Shown here one piece after another: positions 32,226 to 38,747 of a DNA stretch of 38,747 nt. Positions within the stretch are counted from its first letter, which is position 1; the number at the start of each line of letters is the position of its first letter. A program made the position numbers and the translations under genes. Origin of the DNA: Protofrankia sp. CiP1_Cm_nod1. Its GTDB lineage: Bacteria > Actinomycetota > Actinomycetes > Frankiales > Frankiaceae. Where the stretch lies: assembly GCF_920888515.1 (NCBI RefSeq), contig NZ_CAKKTM010000256.1, forward strand, positions 1-38,747, read 5' to 3'. Under the pieces are notes generated by a model, which saw nothing but the letters and a program-made list of their open reading frames with translations, was not told the origin of the DNA and did no database searches.

Positions 32226-33650
32226 GTGACCGGGTTCATCGGGCGTGATCGAGAGCTCGCGGCGCTGGGCCGGATACTGCAACGGGTCGAATCCGGGGGG
32301 CGGGCCGGTCGTCCGGGCCGGGCGGTTCTGATGCGGGGACGACGCCGCGTCGGGAAGTCACGGCTTGCCGAGGAGTTCGTCGCGCGCGCGGGGGTCCCGT
32401 ACGTGTTCTTCACCGCCTCCGCCCAGCCCGACACCGCGACGGATCTGCGGCTGTTCACCGAAGCGGTCCGCGGCTCCACCCTGCCGCGCGCGGACACCTT
32501 TCACGATCAACAGCCCCGGTCCTGGGACGCGGCACTGCACCTGCTCGCCGACGCGCTCCCGACGGACCGGGTATGCGTCGTGATTCTTGACGAAATGCCA
32601 TATTTGATCACTAATGACGCGGGTTTTGAAGGCACGCTGCAGAAGCTGTTCGACCGCGAACTGTCCCACCGGCCGGTGCTGCTGCTGTGCATCGGCTCGG
32701 ACCTGGCGATGATGGAGGCGCTGAACAGCTACGGCCGGCCGTTCCACCAGCGCGCCACCGAGATGGTGATCCCGCCGCTCAACCCGGCCGATGTCGCCGA
32801 CATGCTCGGTCTCCCGCCCGCCGACGCCTTCGACGCCTATCTGATCACCGGCGGGCTGCCGCTGATCCTGGACGAGTGGCCGGCCGGCGTCCCGGTCGAC
32901 GGCTATCTGAGCGAGGCTCTCGCGGATCCGACCTCGGCGCTGCTGGTGAGTGCCGAGCGGGCGCTCGCCGCCGAATTCCCGGTCGAGGCGCAGGCCCGCG
33001 ACATTCTCGGCGCGATCGGCTCCGGCGAACGGACCTATTCACTGATCGGACGGGCCGCGGGTGGGATCCCGGCCGGCTCGCTGAGCCGGGCGCTTCGGTT
33101 GCTGACCACGAAACGCCTGGTCGAGGCCATGGTCCCGCTGTCGACCCAGCCATCCCGAGAAACCCGGTATGTGGTCGCCGACCCGTATCTGCGATTCTGG
33201 CTGACCTTTCTCGGCCCCAATCTCGCCGAGATCGAACGTGGTCGTGGCGACCTGGTCCGTGCCAGGATCGCGTCGTCCTGGAGCACCTGGCGCGGCCGCG
33301 CGATCGAGCCGGTTATCAGGGAGTCGCTGCGGCGTCTGCCTCCCGGGCCGCTGCCGGACGGGACGAACGTCATCGGCGGCTACTGGACCCGGACCAACAA
33401 CCCCGAGATCGACATCGTCGGCGCGGACCGGGCACCGGTCGCCAGGCGCGTCACCCTGGTCGGCTCCATCAAGTGGCTGAACAACCGCGCGTTCGACCCG
33501 CACGATCTGGCCCAGCTCGTCGCCCATCGCTCCCGGCTGCCCGGCGCCGACGACTCGACCCCGCTGCTCGCGGTGACCCGCGCCGCGACGACGATGGACG
33601 GGATTCTCACTCTCGGCCCCGAGGATCTGCTCGCGGCGTGGCGTCCCTGA
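32226..33650 (+). CDS. AAA-type ATPase with C-terminal DUF234-like domain
   Basis: A 474-residue ATPase of the archaeal-ATPase-like (STAND/AAA) group. Walker A is GRRRVGKS (residues 38-45), Walker B is VVILDEMPYL (Asp122-Glu123) and GSDLAMM fits sensor 1. A winged-helix-like part follows (GAIGSGERTYSLIGRAAGGIP; ALRLLTTKRLVEA). The C-terminal domain has YVVADPYLRFWLTFL and NNPEIDIVGAD, then GSIKWLN, the pattern of a PD-(D/E)xK-like nuclease fold, though Ser/Ile replace the usual acidic residue before Lys. The biological role of the family is unclear. I chose GTG 32226 because GAGGGG lies six bases upstream; ATG 32220 abuts that site. A 46-bp palindrome precedes it, and dispersed repeats flank the gene on both sides. 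Confidence 0.85.
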   Translation: MTGFIGRDRELAALGRILQRVESGGRAGRPGRAVLMRGRRRVGKSRLAEEFVARAGVPYVFFTASAQPDTATDLRLFTEAVRGSTLPRADTFHDQQPRSWDAALHLLADALPTDRVCVVILDEMPYLITNDAGFEGTLQKLFDRELSHRPVLLLCIGSDLAMMEALNSYGRPFHQRATEMVIPPLNPADVADMLGLPPADAFDAYLITGGLPLILDEWPAGVPVDGYLSEALADPTSALLVSAERALAAEFPVEAQARDILGAIGSGERTYSLIGRAAGGIPAGSLSRALRLLTTKRLVEAMVPLSTQPSRETRYVVADPYLRFWLTFLGPNLAEIERGRGDLVRARIASSWSTWRGRAIEPVIRESLRRLPPGPLPDGTNVIGGYWTRTNNPEIDIVGADRAPVARRVTLVGSIKWLNNRAFDPHDLAQLVAHRSRLPGADDSTPLLAVTRAATTMDGILTLGPEDLLAAWRP

Positions 33651-33655
33651 TACAC

Positions 33656-33698
33656 GGAGTAAAAAACCGGCGGGATGCCGTCAACATCGTTGACTATC
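33656..33698 (+). repeat. Dispersed intergenic repeat, copy 3
   Basis: An A-rich left part (33660-33666) is followed by CGGGATGCC, the palindrome GTCAAC-ATC-GTTGAC (33680-33694) and TATC. It lies between the ATPase stop and the CsoR operators. Confidence 0.75.
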
Positions 33699-33735
33699 TT
33701 GTCCTCGGCGCGACACGGCCGCCACGCCTTTACCG

Positions 33736-33752
33736 ATACCCCCTATGGGTAT
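33736..33752. promoter_or_regulatory. CsoR operator 1
   Basis: ATACCCCCTATGGGTAT is a near-perfect dyad of the CsoR type (TACCC...GGGTA). It overlaps a possible -10 element (TATAGA, 33749-33754). Confidence 0.8.
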
Positions 33753-33771
33753 AGAGTCGCTACCGCTGTAG

Positions 33772-33788
33772 ATACCCCTGGAGGGTAT
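33772..33788. promoter_or_regulatory. CsoR operator 2
   Basis: ATACCCCTGGAGGGTAT is a second CsoR-type dyad whose centre is 36 bp from the first and 18 bases before the csoR ATG. Twin sites suggest cooperative autoregulation. Confidence 0.8.
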
Positions 33789-33806
33789 GAGTGGGTGGAG
33801 GTGCGG

Positions 33807-34097
33807 ATGAGCGCGGGCCACGGCTACATCGGGGACAAGGACGACTACCTCAAGCGGCTGCGGCGCATCGAGGGCCAGATCCGCGGCCTGCAACGGATGG
33901 TCGAGCAGGAGGAGTACTGCATCGACATCCTGACGCAGGTCTCGGCGGCGACGAAAGCGCTACGCTCGGTCGCGCTCGGTCTGCTCGACGCGCACATGGC
34001 GCACTGCCTCGTGCAGGCGGCGGCAGCCGGCGGCGAGGAGGCCGACCAGAAGGTACGGGAGGCCTCGGACGCGATCGCCCGCCTGCTCCGCTCCTGA
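33807..34097 (+). CDS. csoR: Copper-sensing repressor CsoR
   Basis: A 96-residue DUF156-family helical repressor. The Cu(I) ligands are Cys38 (EEYCID), His63 and Cys67 (DAHMAHC), matching Cys36, His61 and Cys65 of M. tuberculosis CsoR. Other marks are YLKRLRRIEGQIRGLQRMVE and QVSAATKALRSVALGLL. Without copper it represses the csoR-copZ-copA operon; Cu(I) binding releases it. GGAGG lies upstream of ATG 33807. Two 17-bp CsoR operators precede the gene, so it is autoregulated. Confidence 0.96.
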   Translation: MSAGHGYIGDKDDYLKRLRRIEGQIRGLQRMVEQEEYCIDILTQVSAATKALRSVALGLLDAHMAHCLVQAAAAGGEEADQKVREASDAIARLLRS

Positions 34098-34290
34098 GCG
34101 CCCACAACAACACGACGACACCCAACGACATGATCACGCTTCCACCGCGCCCGGCGCTCGTCCCCGCGTCCGGCAAACCCCGGGCGTGGACGGCGAAAGG
34201 CGGCACGGGCCACGGAAGGGACGTGGCTGTGCACCACCGACGACGCCAGGCGCACCCCGCAGTCGATCATGCCTTCCGGAAGGACCAACT

Positions 34291-34527
34291 GTGACCACGA
34301 CCACCTACACCGTTGTCGGCATGAACTGCTCGCACTGTGTCGGCGCGGTGAGTACCGAGATCGGCCGGATCCCGGGCGTCAGCGACGTCCGGGTGGACCT
34401 GGACAGCGGCGCGGTAACGGTGATCAGCGAACAGCCGCTGGCGGAGACCACTGTCCGGGCCGCCGTGGACGATGCCGGCTACGAACTCGCCAGCCCCAAC
34501 GCCAGCGCCAGCGCCAGCCGCCAGTAG
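34291..34527 (+). CDS. copZ: Copper chaperone CopZ
   Basis: A 78-residue heavy-metal-associated (HMA) protein with the Cu(I) motif GMNCSHC (Cys13, Cys16) after the first strand, and the usual beta-alpha-beta-beta-alpha-beta pattern ending DDAGYEL. It binds Cu(I) in the cytoplasm and hands it to CopA. The last nine residues are an Ala/Ser repeat tail. GTG 34291 has GGAAGGA upstream. It lies 193 bases after csoR and 163 before copA, on the same strand, so one copper-induced operon is likely. Confidence 0.93.
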   Translation: MTTTTYTVVGMNCSHCVGAVSTEIGRIPGVSDVRVDLDSGAVTVISEQPLAETTVRAAVDDAGYELASPNASASASRQ

Positions 34528-34690
34528 AGCCGATCGGCGGCAGGGCCGGCCGGCCAGGAAGAAGCCGGCCGGCGAGAACCAGCCGGCGAGAACCAGCGGC
34601 ATCGGCCGGCAGCATCGAGGCGGGCACGCCACAGCACCGAGGCACCTCGGCAGGGCGCGCCGGCCGAGCGGGAACGGAGGAACGAGCGCG

Positions 34691-37183
34691 ATGAGCGTGA
34701 CCGCGGATGCCGTGCCGCCCTCGGGCGTCCACGAGATCGATCTGTCGATCAGCGGGATGACCTGCGCGTCCTGCGCGGCGCGCATCGAGAAGCGGCTCAA
34801 CCGGCTCGAGGGTGTGACCGCCACCGTCAACTACGCCACCGAGCGCGCGCACGTCGTCTACCCGGACCGGCTCACCCCGGCCGACCTGGTCACCGAGGTA
34901 CAGCGGATCGGCTACCGCGCCCAGCCACCACGGGCGGCACAGGCGATGCGCCTCCTCCCGGCGCCTCCGGCCGGGGGCGGCGGGCCGGGCCGTCCGCCGC
35001 GAACCGTCCGGCCGGACGAGGCGCGGCGGGCCGCGGGCCAGGAACAGGAAGGAGAAGGAGGCGCGGAAGCGGGCCGGGCCGCCGCGGCGGCGGACCCCGC
35101 GACGGAGCGGGGGAGGCGCGTCGGCCCGCGGCGGCTACGACTGATCGTCTCCGGTGTGCTGAGCCTGCCGGTGCTGCTGCTCGCCATGGTGCCGGCGTTG
35201 CAGTTCGACAACTGGCAGTGGCTGTCGCTGGCGCTGGCGGCCCCGGTCGTGCTGTGGGGCGGCCTGCCGTTCCACCGGGCGGCGTGGGCGAACCTGCGCC
35301 ACGGCGCGGCGACCATGGACACACTGGTCTCCATCGGCACGCTCGCGGCGTTCGGCTGGTCGCTGTACGCCCTGTTCTTCGGTCACGTGGGGACGCAGGG
35401 CATGACTGGCATGGTCATGCCCGCCGCGTCAGCCGCCGACCGGGGCGGCGGCGCGGACAGCGTCTACCTCGAGGTCGCCGCCGTGGTGACGACGCTCATC
35501 CTCACCGGCCGCTCCTTCGAGGCACGCGCCAAGCGGCGGGCCGGCGCCGCGCTGCGGGCACTGCTCGAGCTCGGCGCCAGGGACGTGACGGTCCTGCGCG
35601 ACGGTCAGGAGCGGCGGATCGGCGTGGAGCAGCTGGCCGTGGGCGACCGCTTCGTGGTGCGCCCAGGCGAGAAGATCGCCACCGACGGGGTCGTGGAGCA
35701 GGGCCGTTGCGCGGTGGACGCGAGCATGCTCACCGGTGAGTCGGTGCCGGTCGAGGCCGGCGTGGGTGACGCGGTCACCGGCGCCACCGTGAACACCGAC
35801 GGCCGGCTGGTGGTCCGGGCGACGCGGGTGGGCGCGGACACCCAGCTCGCGCGGATCGCGAAACTGGTCGTCGAGGCGCAGAGCGGGAAGGCCGCGGTCC
35901 AGCGGCTCGCCGACCGGGTGTCGGCCGTGTTCGTCCCGGTCGTGATCGGCCTCGCGGCCGTCACCCTCGCGGTGTGGCTCGCGCTCGGCGAGGGGCCGAC
36001 GGCGGCGTTCACGGCCGCGGTGGCCGTGCTGATCGTCGCCTGCCCGTGCGCGCTCGGCCTGGCGACCCCCACCGCACTGCTCGTCGGCAGCGGCCGTGGC
36101 GCCCAGCTCGGCATCCTGATCAAAGGGCCGGAGGTGCTGGAATCGACCCGGCGGGTGGACACCGTCGTCCTGGACAAGACCGGGACACTGACCACCGGGC
36201 GGATGAGCCTGCTGACGGTCGTCACATCCGACGCCACCGGCACCGGCACCGGCAGTGGCACCGGCAGTGGCACCGGCGGTGGTACCGGCGGCGCGGGCGC
36301 CGGCGTCGACGAGGTGCTGCGGCTGGTTGGCGCGGTCGAGGCGGCCAGCGGGCACCCGATCGCGCGGGCGATCGCCCACGGCGCGCGGGAACGGCTCGGC
36401 GAGCTGCCGGACGTCGAGGACTTCACCAGCATCGACGGGTTCGGCGTGCGGGGGACGGTGGACGGCCAGAAGATCGTCACTGGTCGTCGTCGCCTGCTCG
36501 ACGAGTGGTCGATGCGCATCCCCGACGATCTCGAACAGGCGGCCCGGGCCGCCGAACGGGACGGCCGCACGCCGGTGTTCGCCGGCTGGGACGGTGCCGC
36601 CCGCGCGGTGCTCGTCGTCGCCGACACGCTCCGGCCCGGCAGCGCGGACGCGGTCCGCCGGCTGCGCGGCCTCGGCCTGGCACCGGTCCTGCTCACCGGC
36701 GACAACGCCCGGGCCGCCCACGCGGTTGCCGCGCAGGCCGGCATCGACGAGGTGATCGCCGAGGCACTGCCCACGGACAAGGTCGACGTCGTCGCCCGGC
36801 TGCAGGCGCGGGGCCGGGTCGTCGCGATGATCGGGGACGGGGTCAACGACGCCGCCGCGCTCGCCCGCGCCGATCTGGGCCTGGCCGTGGGGACCGGGAC
36901 GGACGCCGCGATCGAGGCAGCCGACATCACCCTCGTCCGCGGGGATCTCGGCGCGGCCGTGGACGCCGTCCGGCTGTCCCGGCGCACCCTGGCCACCATC
37001 AAGGGCAACCTGTTCTGGGCCTTCGCCTACAACGTCGTCGCCCTTCCACTGGCCGCCGCCGGCCTGCTCAACCCCATGATCGCCGGCGCGGCCATGGTGC
37101 TGAGCTCCGTGTTCGTCGTCTCCAGCTCGCTGCGGCTGCGCCGCTTCCGCCCCACCGGCCGCGACGCCGCCTCGCCCGCGTGA
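34691..37183 (+). CDS. copA: Copper-exporting P1B-type ATPase CopA
   Basis: An 830-residue P-type ATPase. It has one N-terminal HMA domain (GMTCASC, Cys25/Cys28), a Gly/Arg/Glu-rich linker (about 80-140), TGES at 348-351, the membrane CPC motif at 451-453 ([14 protein letters not shown]), phosphorylated Asp495 (DKTGTLTTG), the nucleotide-binding His555 ([10 protein letters not shown]) and GDGVND at 715-720. This set identifies a Cu(I) exporter. A Gly/Thr/Ser low-complexity insertion (about residues 515-538) sits between the phosphorylation and nucleotide-binding sequences. ATG 34691 has GGAGG upstream. It ends the csoR-copZ-copA operon; a hairpin begins right after the stop. Confidence 0.96.
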   Translation: MSVTADAVPPSGVHEIDLSISGMTCASCAARIEKRLNRLEGVTATVNYATERAHVVYPDRLTPADLVTEVQRIGYRAQPPRAAQAMRLLPAPPAGGGGPGRPPRTVRPDEARRAAGQEQEGEGGAEAGRAAAAADPATERGRRVGPRRLRLIVSGVLSLPVLLLAMVPALQFDNWQWLSLALAAPVVLWGGLPFHRAAWANLRHGAATMDTLVSIGTLAAFGWSLYALFFGHVGTQGMTGMVMPAASAADRGGGADSVYLEVAAVVTTLILTGRSFEARAKRRAGAALRALLELGARDVTVLRDGQERRIGVEQLAVGDRFVVRPGEKIATDGVVEQGRCAVDASMLTGESVPVEAGVGDAVTGATVNTDGRLVVRATRVGADTQLARIAKLVVEAQSGKAAVQRLADRVSAVFVPVVIGLAAVTLAVWLALGEGPTAAFTAAVAVLIVACPCALGLATPTALLVGSGRGAQLGILIKGPEVLESTRRVDTVVLDKTGTLTTGRMSLLTVVTSDATGTGTGSGTGSGTGGGTGGAGAGVDEVLRLVGAVEAASGHPIARAIAHGARERLGELPDVEDFTSIDGFGVRGTVDGQKIVTGRRRLLDEWSMRIPDDLEQAARAAERDGRTPVFAGWDGAARAVLVVADTLRPGSADAVRRLRGLGLAPVLLTGDNARAAHAVAAQAGIDEVIAEALPTDKVDVVARLQARGRVVAMIGDGVNDAAALARADLGLAVGTGTDAAIEAADITLVRGDLGAAVDAVRLSRRTLATIKGNLFWAFAYNVVALPLAAAGLLNPMIAGAAMVLSSVFVVSSSLRLRRFRPTGRDAASPA

Positions 37184-37209
37184 GGCGGTGATACCACCGA
37201 GACACCGCC
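37184..37209 (+). terminator. Hairpin immediately after copA
   Basis: GGCGGTG (37184-37190) pairs with CACCGCC (37203-37209) around a 12-base loop, starting at the base after the copA stop codon. Confidence 0.6.
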
Positions 37210-37296
37210 AGCGTGAAGAAATGATCACAATCTGACGTGGAAGGCCGTTCGCGGCAGCTGTCGAGCCGTGTCAGGCTGGGAGAAGCCGAGCCGGAC

Positions 37297-37343
37297 GGAC
37301 CAACCAGGCGACACGGTCCGAAGGACCAACCAGGCGACACGGT
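37297..37343. repeat. Perfect 21-bp direct repeat upstream of the DUF1876 gene
   Basis: The same 21 bases, beginning GGACCAACCAGG and ending CGACACGGT, occur at 37297-37317 and 37323-37343 (period 26). They lie about 100 bases before the start of the DUF1876 gene and could be an operator. Confidence 0.75.
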
Positions 37344-37440
37344 GATGTCCGCTGTGTACCGCTGGTGGCCCGGGGCCCGCTGACGAGCTCTCCGCAGGAT
37401 CCGCCGAGGCGAGATCTGTTGAGAAAGGTGGCGACCGGTC

Positions 37441-37749
37441 ATGACCCGTACCAAGCGATGGACGGTCGACGTGTTCCTGATCGAGGACGACGGCCACACC
37501 CGCGCGGAGGCGGCCCTGCACACGGGGCCGCGTGCGGACGCCGGACGCGGGCTGCGGGGTGTCGGGCACGCGCGGCGGCATCCCGCCGACACCGAGATTC
37601 CCGAAATCGGCGACGAGGTCGCGGTCTCCCGCGCACTGTCCGAGCTGGCGTATCAGCTGCTCGACGCCGCGGCCGGCGACATCGAGGCGGTCACCCACCA
37701 GACGGCCCGCCTGCGCATGCCGCAGCACCACCAGGGCATCCGCCCCTGA
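37441..37749 (+). CDS. DUF1876 (Rv2632c-like) family protein
   Basis: A 102-residue protein of the DUF1876 family, small actinobacterial proteins with a dsRBD-like alpha/beta fold and no established function. Typical features: the start KRWTVDVFLIEDDGHTRAEAALHT (in part), the Gly/Arg loop with GRGLRGVGHARRHPADTEIPEIGDEVAVSRAL (in part), and a terminal helix with AAGDIEAVTH. AAAGG lies upstream of ATG 37441. In other actinobacteria such genes are often stress-responsive; here the upstream 21-bp direct repeat may provide control. Confidence 0.85.
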   Translation: MTRTKRWTVDVFLIEDDGHTRAEAALHTGPRADAGRGLRGVGHARRHPADTEIPEIGDEVAVSRALSELAYQLLDAAAGDIEAVTHQTARLRMPQHHQGIRP

Positions 37750-37805
37750 CGGCGGCCGAGCCGCGGCCCCGCGGTCAATCCCCGTCCGGCCGCGAGGCCG
37801 CCCTG

Positions 37806-37850
37806 AAGATCAAATCGTTGCGGCAATGCCGTCAACAGCGTTGACCACAG
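37806..37850 (+). repeat. Dispersed intergenic repeat, copy 4
   Basis: AGATCAAATCG (37808-37818) is followed by CGGCAATGCC, the palindrome GTCAAC-AGC-GTTGAC (37831-37845) and CACA. It has the same left part as copy 2. Confidence 0.8.
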
Positions 37851-37974
37851 CGATGCGGCAGTAGTTCAACGCATCAGATCACGGGAACGAGGGACAGCCG
37901 GCCGCTCCGGCAGCCGTATGCCTACTCGTTCTCATGACCGGGCGCTGGGACGGGGCCGCTGGGCGGGGAGACGA

Positions 37975-38009
37975 CGCGGCCCCCGGTCCGTGATCGACCG
38001 GGGGCCGCG
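37975..38009. terminator. 14-bp perfect hairpin between DUF1876 and DUF4394 genes
   Basis: CGCGGCCCCCGGTC (37975-37988) pairs perfectly with GACCGGGGGCCGCG (37996-38009) around a 7-base loop. It lies 43 bases past the minus-strand stop and may act in both directions. Confidence 0.8.
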
Positions 38010-38051
38010 AACGGGCCGCGAACGGGGAAGAGCCGTGAACGAGGACTGTCG

Positions 38052-38747
38052 TTACGGCTTCACGGCCAGGTCGGAGACCGCGGTCCCGGCCGGGAACTGC
38101 CCGATCAGGCTGACGTGCCCGGTGAGCAGGTTGACCGAGTAGAGGCCGTACTGACCGGCGACCGACAGCGCCGCGAACCCGGCGGCGTCGACGGAGGTGC
38201 CCCCGGAGACCGTGCTGTAGATGTCGAGACCGGCGTTGAGAGCCGGGTCCACGCCGAGTGCGCCGACCGTGGTGAGGGTGCCACTGTTCGGCGGCGCCTG
38301 GATCGCCAGCTGGTTGAGGTTGGTGTCGATGGTGAACAGCGTGGTGCCGGTCGCCGGGTCGCTGTCGTTGTTGGTGTAGGCGACGGCGGTGGCACCGAGG
38401 GCGGACAACGGGGTGTCCGTGGTCGTCACATGGGTGACGACATCGTGGTGCAGGTTCAGCCCCGAGTCACTGACGACGCGCAGCAGGCCGTCGACAGGGT
38501 CGAAGTCGACGCCGAAGGAGGTGAAACCGGACGGCGGGCCACCCAGGTGGGACACTCCGGTGGCCACTCCGGTGGTGGTGTTCAGCGTGTAGACGCCGCC
38601 ACCGTTGCCCACGCCGTAGAGCAGCCCGTCCTGGGGCCGGTAGTCGATCCCGATGAGCGAGGTGTCCTGGCCGATGAGCCCGGTGACGGGCACCCCCGCC
38701 CCCGCGCGCTGCGGGGACCGGGTGGAGAACGGGACCAGCCTGCCGCC
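38052..38747 (-). CDS. DUF4394 domain protein (truncated by window edge)
   Basis: The frame runs from beyond the right edge to TAA at 38052; 231 codons are visible. The sequence is typical of DUF4394, a beta-propeller-like domain: GIDYRPQDGLLYGVGNGGGVYTLNTTTG (in part), FGVDFDPVDGLLRVVSDSG, VAYTNNDSDPATGTTLFTID and the ending VSLIGQFPAGTAVSDLAVKP. Such proteins are usually secreted or surface-bound; the signal peptide would lie outside the window. GTG 38693 is not the start, because the 18 upstream codons (GGRLVPFSTRSPQR...) are still open and continue the domain. The function is unknown. Confidence 0.85.
   Translation of the reverse strand, partial: GGRLVPFSTRSPQRAGAGVPVTGLIGQDTSLIGIDYRPQDGLLYGVGNGGGVYTLNTTTGVATGVSHLGGPPSGFTSFGVDFDPVDGLLRVVSDSGLNLHHDVVTHVTTTDTPLSALGATAVAYTNNDSDPATGTTLFTIDTNLNQLAIQAPPNSGTLTTVGALGVDPALNAGLDIYSTVSGGTSVDAAGFAALSVAGQYGLYSVNLLTGHVSLIGQFPAGTAVSDLAVKP

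Larger units (their letters stand above)
37750..38051. other. Convergent intergenic region
   Basis: A 302-bp region between the convergent DUF1876 and DUF4394 genes. It holds copy 4 of the dispersed repeat and a 14-bp perfect hairpin near the DUF4394 gene. No gene is visible. Confidence 0.6.

Noticed and set aside
35429-37228. A 599-codon minus-strand frame opposite copA
   Set aside because: It is an antisense shadow of a gene with all P-type ATPase motifs.
37225-37731. A minus-strand frame opposite the DUF1876 gene
   Set aside because: No recognisable domains; the plus-strand product matches a known family and has a ribosome binding site.

Overview
The window is very GC-rich, has actinobacterial gene content (RbpA, a fused Lnt-Ppm1, a SARP regulator, a DevR-type response regulator, CsoR), and is full of short intergenic repeats. 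This suggests a soil or plant-associated actinomycete. Frankia is my best guess from general impression of the proteins and of the IS remnant; no search was run.

Layout. 1-3.5 kb: the 3' part of an apolipoprotein N-acyltransferase/polyprenol-phosphate mannosyltransferase fusion, convergent with rbpA (which has a textbook SigR-type promoter), then a small membrane protein and methionine sulfoxide reductase B. 3.5-7.6 kb: a 0.9-kb non-coding stretch, an adenylate-forming enzyme with abnormal catalytic motifs, and a two-gene one-carbon folate operon in which FolD has lost its cyclohydrolase lysine while a cyclodeaminase/cyclohydrolase-family protein is encoded just upstream with a 4-base overlap. 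7.6-11.4 kb: a decayed transposase end, a membrane GGDEF protein and bioA, all on the minus strand. 11.4-16.4 kb: small membrane proteins, a PhyH-type dioxygenase, a rhomboid protease, an unrecognised protein, and a DevR/DosR-like response regulator behind a 14-bp tandem repeat array. 16.8-20.2 kb: pyruvate carboxylase.

20.4-24.6 kb is the most interesting part. A short SARP regulator is followed by a 49-residue precursor peptide with a canonical actinobacterial lasso-peptide leader, then a PqqD-like RRE (B1), a transglutaminase-like leader peptidase (B2) and an ABC exporter. The lasso cyclase (asparagine-synthetase homologue) is absent, and the core peptide has no Asp or Glu that could close a macrolactam. 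The core is instead a strongly cationic, Gly/Tyr/Phe/Arg-rich 28-mer built from tripeptide repeats. I infer a cyclase-free, lasso-derived RiPP system: RRE-guided leader removal and export of a linear, or otherwise modified, cationic peptide.

24.7-38.7 kb: an LppP/LprE-like secreted protein that has lost its lipobox cysteine, an M20 peptidase, SoxR divergent from an FMN reductase, a secreted protein of unknown function, an MFS exporter, an AAA ATPase behind a 46-bp palindrome, the copper regulon csoR-copZ-copA with two CsoR operators, a DUF1876 protein and a truncated DUF4394 protein. A dispersed intergenic repeat with the palindromic core GTCAAC-N3-GTTGAC occurs four times between 27.5 and 37.9 kb. 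I saw no rRNA, tRNA, CRISPR array or riboswitch.
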